This document shows positions 22,263 to 29,685 of a stretch of DNA of 39,310 nucleotides, in pieces. The notes below the pieces were generated by a model that did not search any database, was not told the DNA's origin, and was given only the letters and a program-made list of their open reading frames with translations. The stretch comes from CBDUMN01 sp965368335 (GTDB taxonomy: Bacteria; Pseudomonadota; Alphaproteobacteria; Rhodospirillales; JAPHRK01). Position numbers and translations under genes: made by a program. The stretch lies in assembly GCA_965368335.1 (NCBI GenBank), contig CBDUMN010000026.1, positions 1 to 39,310 of the forward strand. The letters run 5' to 3'. How positions within the stretch are numbered: position 1 is the first letter of the stretch; each line of letters begins with the position of its first letter.

Positions 22263-24125
22263 TTAGACAAGACTCGCCAAACAGATGCCCTCGTCGCTGG
22301 CTTTGGCGTTCTTTTTCATTTGCGAGATGGTTTCGGCGATCTCATCGGCCGAAGCCCGCCCCGAACTCTGCGGCGGCAGCAAAAGAACCGAAGCGCTGAC
22401 CGACATCGGCGGAAAGCGCCGCATCACACCGGCCCTGTCACGGGCCACAATCCCCCCCGCCTCAATGGCTTCCGGGGCATAGAAACTCTCGATCTGCTCA
22501 CAGAACAAACCGCAAACCTTGCGTATCGCCCGCTCGGCAACCTCAAGGGGCAATCCCTCGAAACCGACAAAAAAATCATCCCCGCCGATATGACCGAGGA
22601 AGACGCCGTGATTGGGCAGGTGCTTCTTCATCAAATCGGAAAACAGCGACAAGGCCCGGTCCCCCTGGCGAAAGCCGTAGGTATCGTTAAACGGCTTAAA
22701 GTTGTCGAAATCGAAATAGACGAAGACCACTTCCCGGCGGTTTTCTTCGAGCCGTCGCCGCTCCAGATGGTCGATAACATAGGCCATGATCGAGGCATTG
22801 CCCGGCAGCTGAGTGAGCGGATTCTGGTCGCGCGCCTTGGCGACTTTTTTCTCGTTGAGCACCATAAGGAGAGAGGCGGCGCTCAAAAAACCGACGAAAA
22901 CCATATCGCTGACAATCAAAACGCCTTCCTGGTTGGGACTGAGCGCATAGGTCTCAAGAATCTTTTCCGATGTCGCCTGGATATTGGCGACCGGGGCTTC
23001 GGTAATGAAGTCGCGCAATTGTTTGCCGCAGCTTTTATTCGAGATCAGTTCCTTGCCGAAAGGAGAGTAGGTGTAGTCCTTCAAATCCCTTTCACGCACC
23101 AAACCGAGCGGCTGGCCGCTTTCGTCAATAACCGGAAAAAACGTGGTTTGTTTGTTCTTGCGAAACGCCTTGAACACCTCGTTCATCGGCGTATTGATTT
23201 TCAAGGGCTCCATCCTGACCATCTGACTGACGATCAGGTCTTGATCGGACTCGGGCCGCCGCCGGTCCTTAGCATTGAGAATTTTGATGGCTTCATAGCT
23301 GTGCTGAAGCTCGTCCAGCTCAACGGTCGGCATGGCGACAAAAAAGCCCTGGATCAGGTCGCACCCAAGGTTTTTACAGACCAGATATTCCGTTTCGGTT
23401 TCCACCCCTTCGGCGATAACCGAGATACCCAAAACATGCGCCATATTGACGATGGTCGAGACCATCAATTGTTTTTTCGTATCCGCCGTAATCCCCGAGA
23501 TAAAGAAGCGGTCGATTTTTATGAAATCGGGCTGATAGAGCTTAAGCAGCTTAAGGCCCGAATGGCCGGTGCCGAAATCGTCAATCGCCATCCGGTAGGA
23601 CTGGGTGTTGTAAAGCCCCAGAATTCTTTCGATATCCGGCTGATTGCCGATCTCTTGACGCTCAGAGATTTCCAGGCAAAGCGAAGTGGGTAGAAGGCCG
23701 TGATGCTCCAAGATCCGCGAGGTCATACCGGGCATATAAGTTTCGGCGTCGATAATCCGGTTGTCGAGGTTGTAAAACAGCTTCAACCCCCGCCCTTCAT
23801 CGAAACGGGCAAACTTGGAAATCGCCAAGTGCCGCAAGTCCAGGTCGGCCCGGCGAAGCTGGTTGGCCGCATAGGCCGAGTCGAAAAAATCGAAGATATT
23901 GTCGTAGCCGAGGTCCCGGTATCCACGCAACAAAGCCTCAACCCCATAGCAGGTTCCCGTATGGACGTTGACAATCGGCTGGAAGGCGAAATCAAGCGCC
24001 TCCGAAAGAGCCGCGCTGTCGGGAAACGTCGGCCTTCCTCCCTCGCGCCGGGAGCGCAGAAGATCGATATTGAACTGGGGCCTGAGAATATCTTTGGTTT
24101 CTGTCTGGGTTGCAGCTGAATCCAT
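22263..24125 (-). CDS. EAL - CBS pair - GGDEF protein (c-di-GMP turnover)
   Basis: About 620 residues with no membrane segment. The N-terminal EAL domain (about 40-285) keeps its catalytic residues: EALLRG, FYNLDN, LEISE, IDDFGTGHSGL, IKIDRFF and AEGVETE, so it is probably an active phosphodiesterase. A CBS pair follows (about 300-425; FPVIDESGQPLGLVRERDL). The C-terminal GGDEF domain (about 445-610) has FDFDNFKPFNDTYGFRQGD, but the signature reads GGDDF, with Asp for the usual Glu, so cyclase activity is uncertain and it may be a GTP sensor. Of two adjacent ATGs, 24125 is seven bases from AGGGG and is preferred. It is divergent from the GAF-PP2C operon. Confidence 0.93.
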   Translation of the reverse strand: MDSAATQTETKDILRPQFNIDLLRSRREGGRPTFPDSAALSEALDFAFQPIVNVHTGTCYGVEALLRGYRDLGYDNIFDFFDSAYAANQLRRADLDLRHLAISKFARFDEGRGLKLFYNLDNRIIDAETYMPGMTSRILEHHGLLPTSLCLEISERQEIGNQPDIERILGLYNTQSYRMAIDDFGTGHSGLKLLKLYQPDFIKIDRFFISGITADTKKQLMVSTIVNMAHVLGISVIAEGVETETEYLVCKNLGCDLIQGFFVAMPTVELDELQHSYEAIKILNAKDRRRPESDQDLIVSQMVRMEPLKINTPMNEVFKAFRKNKQTTFFPVIDESGQPLGLVRERDLKDYTYSPFGKELISNKSCGKQLRDFITEAPVANIQATSEKILETYALSPNQEGVLIVSDMVFVGFLSAASLLMVLNEKKVAKARDQNPLTQLPGNASIMAYVIDHLERRRLEENRREVVFVYFDFDNFKPFNDTYGFRQGDRALSLFSDLMKKHLPNHGVFLGHIGGDDFFVGFEGLPLEVAERAIRKVCGLFCEQIESFYAPEAIEAGGIVARDRAGVMRRFPPMSVSASVLLLPPQSSGRASADEIAETISQMKKNAKASDEGICLASLV

Positions 24126-24295
24126 CATCGATCCCCTGCTTAAATAATTTACACCATCGGTTTCGGCCCTTTGTCTTTCGTCGGCCCGAAGGAGTCAATC
24201 GAATGACGCATCGCCAAACAATTCTTCAAGAAACTGCAATACTTTAGAGGCGGCGCACTCAATGAAATCAAGGGAGGGAAATGGCCTCCAAACAA

Positions 24296-24324
24296 TTGCC
24301 GTAACCCGATTTTCCGGGCATAGT
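24296..24324 (+). promoter_or_regulatory. Candidate promoter of the PP2C-STAS-mla operon
   Basis: TTGCCG and CATAGT (each 4 of 6) with a 17-bp spacer. Transcription would start near 24331, at the ATG itself, which fits the absence of a Shine-Dalgarno sequence. Weak pattern match. Confidence 0.3.
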
Positions 24325-24331
24325 GCCTGCC

Positions 24332-26092
24332 ATGGCGGACGATCAAACAACAAACAACCTTATTGCCGTTTCGGGCGAACGTTTCGGAGACCATCTGGAG
24401 CTGCTTTCCGAGATGAGTCGCGACTTCGCTGAAAGTGGCGATATTGAACAGGCCCTCCTGAAGGGACTGGAACGCATCGTCGATTACATGAATGCCGAAG
24501 GCGGCGCATTGTTCTTGCTGGGCGATGACGACAGCCAGACCATCGAATGCCGCGCCTGTGTCGGCCCCGTCGACATAACCGGCCTGACCTTGCCCACCGG
24601 CCAGGGAATTGTCGGACGCTGCGTTGAAACCGGACACGGAGAGATTGTCCGAGACGTTTCAAAAGACCCCAATTTCCAAGGCGATGTGGATGCAAAAACC
24701 GGGTTTAAAACCCGCTCCATTCTCTGCGCTCCCATCGCCGTCAAAGACCGTCGCCTCGGCGCCATCGAAGTTTTGAACAAGCGGGGCGGCGACGGCTTGT
24801 TCAGCCCACTCGACCTCAATATGCTGATTGCGTTAGGCGCATCGGCCGGCCTCGCCATCGTCAACGCCCGCATGGCCGCGGAACTGGTGGAGAAGGAACG
24901 GGTCGAGCGTGAGCTGGAACTGGCCGCGCAAATTCAGCGCAGCCTGCTGCCTCAACCGGGCGGCCCGGAATTTCCGGTAAGCGCGGTCAACGTACCGGCC
25001 CGCATGGTCTCGGGCGATTTCTACGACTTTTTCACTTTAGAAGACGGCCGCATTTATTTCTGTCTCGGCGACGTTTCCGGTAAGGGAATCGGCGCAGCCC
25101 TGACCATGGCCAAGGCGACCAGCCTGTTTCACTGTCTGGGAAAAGCCATTCATGCGCCGGGCCATCTGCTCGACCTGATCAACACGGAACTCGCCGAAAC
25201 GGCGACCCAAGGCCGTTTCGTCACCATGGCCGCCGGACTCTATTCGCCGAAAACCGGAGAAATCACCCTTTCCAACGCAGGCCATGAGCCGCCGCTAATC
25301 ATGGACCGGCAAGGGAGTTTCATCGATGTGCCCGCCAGTGCGCCACCCGTCGGCATCGCACCCGATATCGCCGGACCGGACGGTTTCCCCGAAACCAAAC
25401 ACAAGCTGGAAGGCGGCGCGATCTACATTTTCACCGACGGCCTGACGGAAGGCTATCTGGCCGACGGCAGCGAATTGGGCGTCGAGGGTTTGAAGGAACG
25501 CCTCATTCAGACTCAGACGTCACAGCCCGATGTGCGGATCGACGCGGTCATCGGCCTGATCCATCGTGGCGGCACTCCTTTACGGGACGACCTAACCATC
25601 TTGGTTCTCGACGATACGCAAGCCTCTAAGGACCGCCCCGACACCGATCAGCAACTCCCAGCCCTGGATGACGACGAAAGCGGCGACTGGCTGGTTGACC
25701 TGCGTCTACCAACCCAACCGGCCATGCTCAAAGTCATCCGCCGGGTCACCGAACAAGCGGCAACCCTTTGCGGCTGTGACGAAAGAACCAGCCAGGATAT
25801 CGTCATCGCCGTCGATGAGGCCTGCCAGAACGTTATCCGCCACGCCTATGGCGGCGGTGTCGGAGAGTTGATCTTGAGCGTCCGAAAAACCGACAAGACC
25901 ATGGTCGTACGGTTGAGAGATTTCGCCCCACCGGTCGATGTTTCAAAAATCAAGCCCCGCGACCTGGACGATTTGCGCCCGGGCGGGCTGGGAACGCACT
26001 TCATCCGTGAAATCATGGACGATGTAGCCTTTCTCGCTCCTTCCGACGGCGAACCGGGCAATATATTGAGAATGGAAAAACGAATTAATTGA
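24332..26092 (+). CDS. GAF - PP2C (SpoIIE-type) phosphatase - HATPase switch protein
   Basis: 586 residues in three domains. A GAF sensor (about 30-180) is followed by a helical linker (ERVERELELAAQIQRSLLPQ) and a PP2C/RsbU-type phosphatase (about 215-430). Its metal-binding Asp residues are present in SGDFYDFF, GDVSGKGIGAAL, FTDGLTEGY and RDDLTILV. The C-terminal 130 residues are a histidine-kinase-like ATPase of the RsbW/SpoIIAB type: VDEACQNVIRHAYGG (N-box) and GGLGTHFIREIMDD (G-box). One protein therefore holds both the phosphatase and the possible serine kinase for a STAS partner, which is encoded 27 bp downstream. In known systems such pairs control sigma factors; here the next genes are mla. 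Start: ATG 24332 or GTG 24323, neither with a Shine-Dalgarno. Confidence 0.92.
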   Translation: MADDQTTNNLIAVSGERFGDHLELLSEMSRDFAESGDIEQALLKGLERIVDYMNAEGGALFLLGDDDSQTIECRACVGPVDITGLTLPTGQGIVGRCVETGHGEIVRDVSKDPNFQGDVDAKTGFKTRSILCAPIAVKDRRLGAIEVLNKRGGDGLFSPLDLNMLIALGASAGLAIVNARMAAELVEKERVERELELAAQIQRSLLPQPGGPEFPVSAVNVPARMVSGDFYDFFTLEDGRIYFCLGDVSGKGIGAALTMAKATSLFHCLGKAIHAPGHLLDLINTELAETATQGRFVTMAAGLYSPKTGEITLSNAGHEPPLIMDRQGSFIDVPASAPPVGIAPDIAGPDGFPETKHKLEGGAIYIFTDGLTEGYLADGSELGVEGLKERLIQTQTSQPDVRIDAVIGLIHRGGTPLRDDLTILVLDDTQASKDRPDTDQQLPALDDDESGDWLVDLRLPTQPAMLKVIRRVTEQAATLCGCDERTSQDIVIAVDEACQNVIRHAYGGGVGELILSVRKTDKTMVVRLRDFAPPVDVSKIKPRDLDDLRPGGLGTHFIREIMDDVAFLAPSDGEPGNILRMEKRIN

Positions 26093-26119
26093 GCAACATT
26101 TTGATCAGGTGAAGCGCCA

Positions 26120-26443
26120 ATGAATATTGAAACGAAAGAAATGGGAGGGGCTATCGTGGTCTCCCTCGAGGGCGAAGTGGACTTGGAGCACTCGCCCCAG
26201 GCCCGTAAAGCGCTCCTCGACGCAGTATCGGAAAACAAAAAGGTCGTCGTCGATCTTTCCGGGGTGTCTTATATCGACAGTTCGGGAATCGCCAGTCTGG
26301 TCGAGGCGTTTCAGACCGCCCGCAAGAGCGGCGGCGAAATGATTCTCGCCATGGTCAGCGAATCGGCCTTAAGGGTTTTGCAGCTTGCAAGGCTCGACAA
26401 GGTCTTTACCATTGCCGCCACCGTGGAGGAAGCCACCGGCTAA
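26120..26443 (+). CDS. STAS-domain protein (anti-sigma factor antagonist-like or MlaB-like)
   Basis: 107 residues, a single STAS domain: VVSLEGEVDLEHSPQARKAL, KKVVVDLSGVSYIDSSGIASLVEAF and a C-terminal VLQLARLDKVFTIAATVEEA. The DSSG loop carries the Ser that is phosphorylated in SpoIIAA/RsbV proteins. The gene sits between the PP2C-HATPase gene (27-bp gap) and mlaE (32-bp gap). It may be the anti-anti-sigma partner of the upstream protein, the MlaB subunit of the downstream transporter, or both. AGGTGA lies about eight bases before the ATG. Domain identity is certain; role is inferred. Confidence 0.92.
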   Translation: MNIETKEMGGAIVVSLEGEVDLEHSPQARKALLDAVSENKKVVVDLSGVSYIDSSGIASLVEAFQTARKSGGEMILAMVSESALRVLQLARLDKVFTIAATVEEATG

Positions 26444-26475
26444 ACGGCGGTGGATAAGGGGGCGTAAAGACAAAA

Positions 26476-27288
26476 ATGAGCGGCAGCGCGACGGAAAAAA
26501 CCAGACAGGCGGTCGAGAACCTCGGTCGCAACGTCGTCAGCGGCGTTCAGGAAATCGGCTGGGGAAGTTCGCTTCTTGCCGAAAGCTTATTTTGGCTGTT
26601 CGTCGGCCCGAAGGTTAAACAACCGGTTCGCCTCGGTTCGGTTTTCGCCCAGATGATGGAAGTGGGGGTCTACGCCATTCCCATCGTCGCCATTATGTCC
26701 GGCACCATCGGCGTTATGCTGGCGATTCAGGGCATTTATACGCTCTCCATTTTCGGCGCCGAAAGCCAGGTCACCATTGGGATCGCCTATTCCATCACCC
26801 GCGAATTCGCCTCATTGATTACCGGCATTCTGGTCGCCGGGCGCTCGGGCTCAGCGCTCGCCGCTCGGCTCGGCACCATGACCATCAACCAGGAAGTGGA
26901 CGCCCTTCAGGTCATGGGGATCAACCCTGTCCGCTTCCTCGTCGTTCCGGCCATGCTGGCCATGGTCATTATGGTGCCTACCCTCACCTTTATGGCCGAT
27001 CTGGTCGGTCTGCTGGCGGCGGGACTTTACATATCGCTCGACCTCGGCATCTCGTTGAGCGCCTTCATGGATCAGACCATCGAAATTCTTAAGGTCGCCG
27101 ACGTGATGCATGGACTGGAAAAAAGCGCCATCTTCGCCGTCCTGATCACCCTGGTCGGCGTCGCCAATGGGGCCTCGGTCAAAGGCGGCGCGGAAGGGGT
27201 CGGCAAGGTCACCACCCGCGCCGTGGTGCAGTCGATCTCGGCAATCATCGTCACCGACATGCTCTTTGCTTTCGTGGTGACGCGATGA
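26476..27288 (+). CDS. mlaE: MlaE-type ABC transporter permease
   Basis: 270 residues with about five to six hydrophobic helices (for example YAIPIVAIMSGTIGVMLAI and FLVVPAMLAMVIMVPTLTF). The family signature REFASLITGILVAGRSGSALAARLGTM and the NQEVDALQVMGINP segment are both present. It is the inner-membrane permease of MCE lipid transporters, moving phospholipid between the inner membrane and the periplasmic MCE ring. Its last codons overlap mlaF by 4 bp. It belongs to the same run as the STAS and PP2C genes. Confidence 0.94.
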   Translation: MSGSATEKTRQAVENLGRNVVSGVQEIGWGSSLLAESLFWLFVGPKVKQPVRLGSVFAQMMEVGVYAIPIVAIMSGTIGVMLAIQGIYTLSIFGAESQVTIGIAYSITREFASLITGILVAGRSGSALAARLGTMTINQEVDALQVMGINPVRFLVVPAMLAMVIMVPTLTFMADLVGLLAAGLYISLDLGISLSAFMDQTIEILKVADVMHGLEKSAIFAVLITLVGVANGASVKGGAEGVGKVTTRAVVQSISAIIVTDMLFAFVVTR

Positions 27289-28115
27289 CCTTCGATACGA
27301 CAAACCGCGAAAAAGTCATCGAAATCCGCGATCTGGTCACCCATTACGGCGAGCGGATGATCCTCAAGGGCGTCAACCTGGACGTTTATGAAGGAGAAAT
27401 CATCGTCATTATGGGCGGTTCGGGCTCGGGCAAATCCACCCTGTTGCGCCACATGATGGGGCTTGAAAAACGCACCTCGGGAACCATCCACCTACTTGGC
27501 GCAGACATGGAAAAGGTCTCCATGGCCGAAGCCTTCGAGATGCGCAAAAAAATGGGCGTCGCTTTTCAGGGCGGAGCGATGATCAGCTCGATGACCGTCG
27601 GCGAGAACATTATGCTGCCGCTTGCCGAGCATACGGAGCTCGACCCCATGACCATGGAAATCATGGCGCGGATGAAGCTCGAGGTGGTCGAACTGGCGGG
27701 CTTTGAAGACCTTATGCCCTCCGAACTTTCCGGCGGCATGCTGAAACGCGCCGCCGTCGCCAGGGCGATTATTATGGACCCGAAGCTACTGTTTTTCGAC
27801 GAACCCTCGGCAGGCCTCGATCCGGTGGTTTCCTCCCAGCTCGATCAACTGATTTTGAAACTCCGGGAAGCCATGGGCATGACCATTGCCGTGGTGACCC
27901 ACGAACTGGACAGCGCCTTTACCATCGCAGACCGCATCACCGTTCTCGACAAGGGAGAAATCCTGATGACCGGGACGGTTGAAGAGATCAAGAACTGCGA
28001 TAACGAACGCATCCAAAATCTTATCAACCGCCGCACCGAAGAGGATATTCTCGACCCCGAGGAATATCTCAATCGCCTGACTGGCGGAGAAATCGTTCCG
28101 AACGTGAAATGGTAG
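27285..28115 (+). CDS. mlaF: MlaF-type ABC transporter ATP-binding protein
   Basis: 276 residues with the full ABC set: Walker A GGSGSGKST, Q-loop VAFQGGAMI, signature LSGGMLKRAAVARAI, Walker B LLFFDEPSAGLDP and H-loop VTHELDSA. FQGGAMISSMTVGENIMLPL is typical of MlaF. It energises lipid transport with MlaE and, in E. coli, is bound by the STAS protein MlaB. The ATG overlaps the mlaE stop (ATGA), which suggests translational coupling. The C-terminal 40 residues (EDILDPEEYLNRLTGGE) extend past the ATPase core, where MlaF of E. coli touches MlaB. Confidence 0.95.
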   Translation: MTFDTTNREKVIEIRDLVTHYGERMILKGVNLDVYEGEIIVIMGGSGSGKSTLLRHMMGLEKRTSGTIHLLGADMEKVSMAEAFEMRKKMGVAFQGGAMISSMTVGENIMLPLAEHTELDPMTMEIMARMKLEVVELAGFEDLMPSELSGGMLKRAAVARAIIMDPKLLFFDEPSAGLDPVVSSQLDQLILKLREAMGMTIAVVTHELDSAFTIADRITVLDKGEILMTGTVEEIKNCDNERIQNLINRRTEEDILDPEEYLNRLTGGEIVPNVKW

Positions 28116-28122
28116 GCTCGAA

Positions 28123-29073
28123 ATGAAGAGTAATAAAATCAACTACCTTGTGGTCGGCGTCTTCGTCATTATCATGCTGATCCTGTTTATCGGCTCAGTC
28201 GCCATGCTGACGGGCCGAACCGGCGCGACGGATGAATACTTCGCCGTTTACGACAATGTCACCGGCATCAAATTCGGCACCCAGGTTCGCTACGAAGGCT
28301 ATCCCATCGGTCAGGTGGAGGAAGTCACCCCCATCGAAGAACAGGGACGGATGCGCTTCCGCGTCGATATGAGCGTTATCGAAGGCTGGAAGATCCCCGA
28401 TAATTCCATCGCCGAAATCGCAGCGCCCGGCCTGCTCGCCGCCATCACCATTGCCGTGAGCGCAGGCGACAGCAAAGCGGCCTTGGCCCCCGGCGACCGC
28501 ATCAAAGCCCAGGAGCGCTCCGACGTCTTCGCCGCCATCGGCGATATTGCAGGCCAGATTGGCGACCTGTCGGATAACAGCATCAAACCGCTGCTCGGCA
28601 ACCTTAACGACTCGGTACTGGCGATCAATAAATTGCTGATCGGCGACGGCGCTCAAATTATTGCCGATCTCAAAGACATTTCCACCCTGATCAACGACAC
28701 CGCCCCGCAAATCGTCGCCAATCTCGACGAGAGCATTGATGGTCTCAAAAGCATGACAGGGGGGGAAAGCAGCGCCAAGGTCCAGGCGATGATTTCAAGC
28801 CTGGAAAAACTTTCCAACGATCTCAACGAAACCCGTAACCTGGCCGATGTGATGCTGGAAAGCGCAACGCTCGCCATTCACGACAACCGGGGCGATATGG
28901 ATGCGGCTGTCGATGACCTGAAATACGTCATGGCCTCGACCGCTCGGCGGATCGACGACATCAACCAAAACCTCGAACTGGCGGCGCGCAATGCAGCGGA
29001 ATTCACCCGCCAGATTCGGGCCAACCCGGGCCTGCTGCTGGGTGGCGGCGCACCGAAAGACGAAGCGGACTAA
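28123..29073 (+). CDS. mlaD: MCE-domain lipid transport protein (MlaD-like, long helical tail)
   Basis: 316 residues: one N-terminal membrane anchor (about 7-30, YLVVGVFVIIMLILFIGSVA), one MCE domain (about 38-125; DNVTGIKFGTQVRYEGYPIG and IAAPGLLAAITIAV), then about 180 residues of predicted helix (SDNSIKPLLGNLNDSVLAINK through DINQNLELAARNAAEFTRQI). E. coli MlaD has only 183 residues and lacks such a tail. The tail resembles the helical part of needle- or tunnel-forming MCE proteins, so a bridge towards the outer membrane is plausible. It starts 7 bp after mlaF. Confidence 0.92.
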   Translation: MKSNKINYLVVGVFVIIMLILFIGSVAMLTGRTGATDEYFAVYDNVTGIKFGTQVRYEGYPIGQVEEVTPIEEQGRMRFRVDMSVIEGWKIPDNSIAEIAAPGLLAAITIAVSAGDSKAALAPGDRIKAQERSDVFAAIGDIAGQIGDLSDNSIKPLLGNLNDSVLAINKLLIGDGAQIIADLKDISTLINDTAPQIVANLDESIDGLKSMTGGESSAKVQAMISSLEKLSNDLNETRNLADVMLESATLAIHDNRGDMDAAVDDLKYVMASTARRIDDINQNLELAARNAAEFTRQIRANPGLLLGGGAPKDEAD

Positions 29074-29085
29074 GGGGATAGGGAC

Positions 29086-29685
29086 ATGAGGAAATCGGCT
29101 CTCATCATAGCAGCGGCGACGACGCTTTTGCTTTCGGCCTGTGGAACCCCGGCTCCGGTTCCCAAGGATCACTATTACCGAATCAACGAAATCACACCGA
29201 CCGATACTCTGGCCTCACCGAAACTCGACGGAGTGCTGATGGTTGAGCGGTTTGTCGGCGACGGCCTCTTAGGCGGGCGGCCTATCGTCTATGCCGAGAC
29301 CGAAAACAGCCATGTGATGAAGGAATATTCCTATCATTTCTGGATCGACAGCCCACCCGCCCTGCTCTCCGATCAGATGATCTCCTTCCTGCGCAAAGCC
29401 AAGGCCGCCAAGGCCGTGGTGACGCCTGAAATGCGGGTTAAGACCGATTTTATTCTGACCGGTCGCATCCGCCATATGGAGCGGGTGCTGGGCGACCCAG
29501 GCAAGGCGGTCATCGAGGTGGAACTGGCCCTCAAACGGAGCGACGGCGACAGCCTGATGATGGTTAAGACCTACAAAGCCGAACCGACGAACAAAAAAGG
29601 CGGCGTCGAAGGATCGGTCGTCGCCATGGACGAAGCGCTCGACGACATTTTCAACAGTTTCCTGAAAGACCTGATCAACCAGTGA
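29086..29685 (+). CDS. ABC-type transport auxiliary lipoprotein (PqiC/DUF330-like)
   Basis: 199 residues with a lipoprotein signal, MRKSALIIAAATTLLLSAC, where the lipobox LSAC gives a lipidated Cys19 and the next residue is Gly, which suits outer-membrane sorting. The mature part has the PqiC-type pattern: YYRINE, GVLMVERFVGDGLLGGRPIVYAE, YHFWIDSPPALLSDQMISFL and a final GSVVAMDEALDDIFNSFLKDL. PqiC-like lipoproteins partner MCE proteins at the outer membrane. It is 12 bp after mlaD and overlaps the next gene by 4 bp. Confidence 0.85.
   Translation: MRKSALIIAAATTLLLSACGTPAPVPKDHYYRINEITPTDTLASPKLDGVLMVERFVGDGLLGGRPIVYAETENSHVMKEYSYHFWIDSPPALLSDQMISFLRKAKAAKAVVTPEMRVKTDFILTGRIRHMERVLGDPGKAVIEVELALKRSDGDSLMMVKTYKAEPTNKKGGVEGSVVAMDEALDDIFNSFLKDLINQ

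Noticed and set aside
22320..23693. 457-codon plus-strand frame opposite the EAL-CBS-GGDEF gene
   Set aside because: Antisense shadow of a gene with clear domain content on the other strand.
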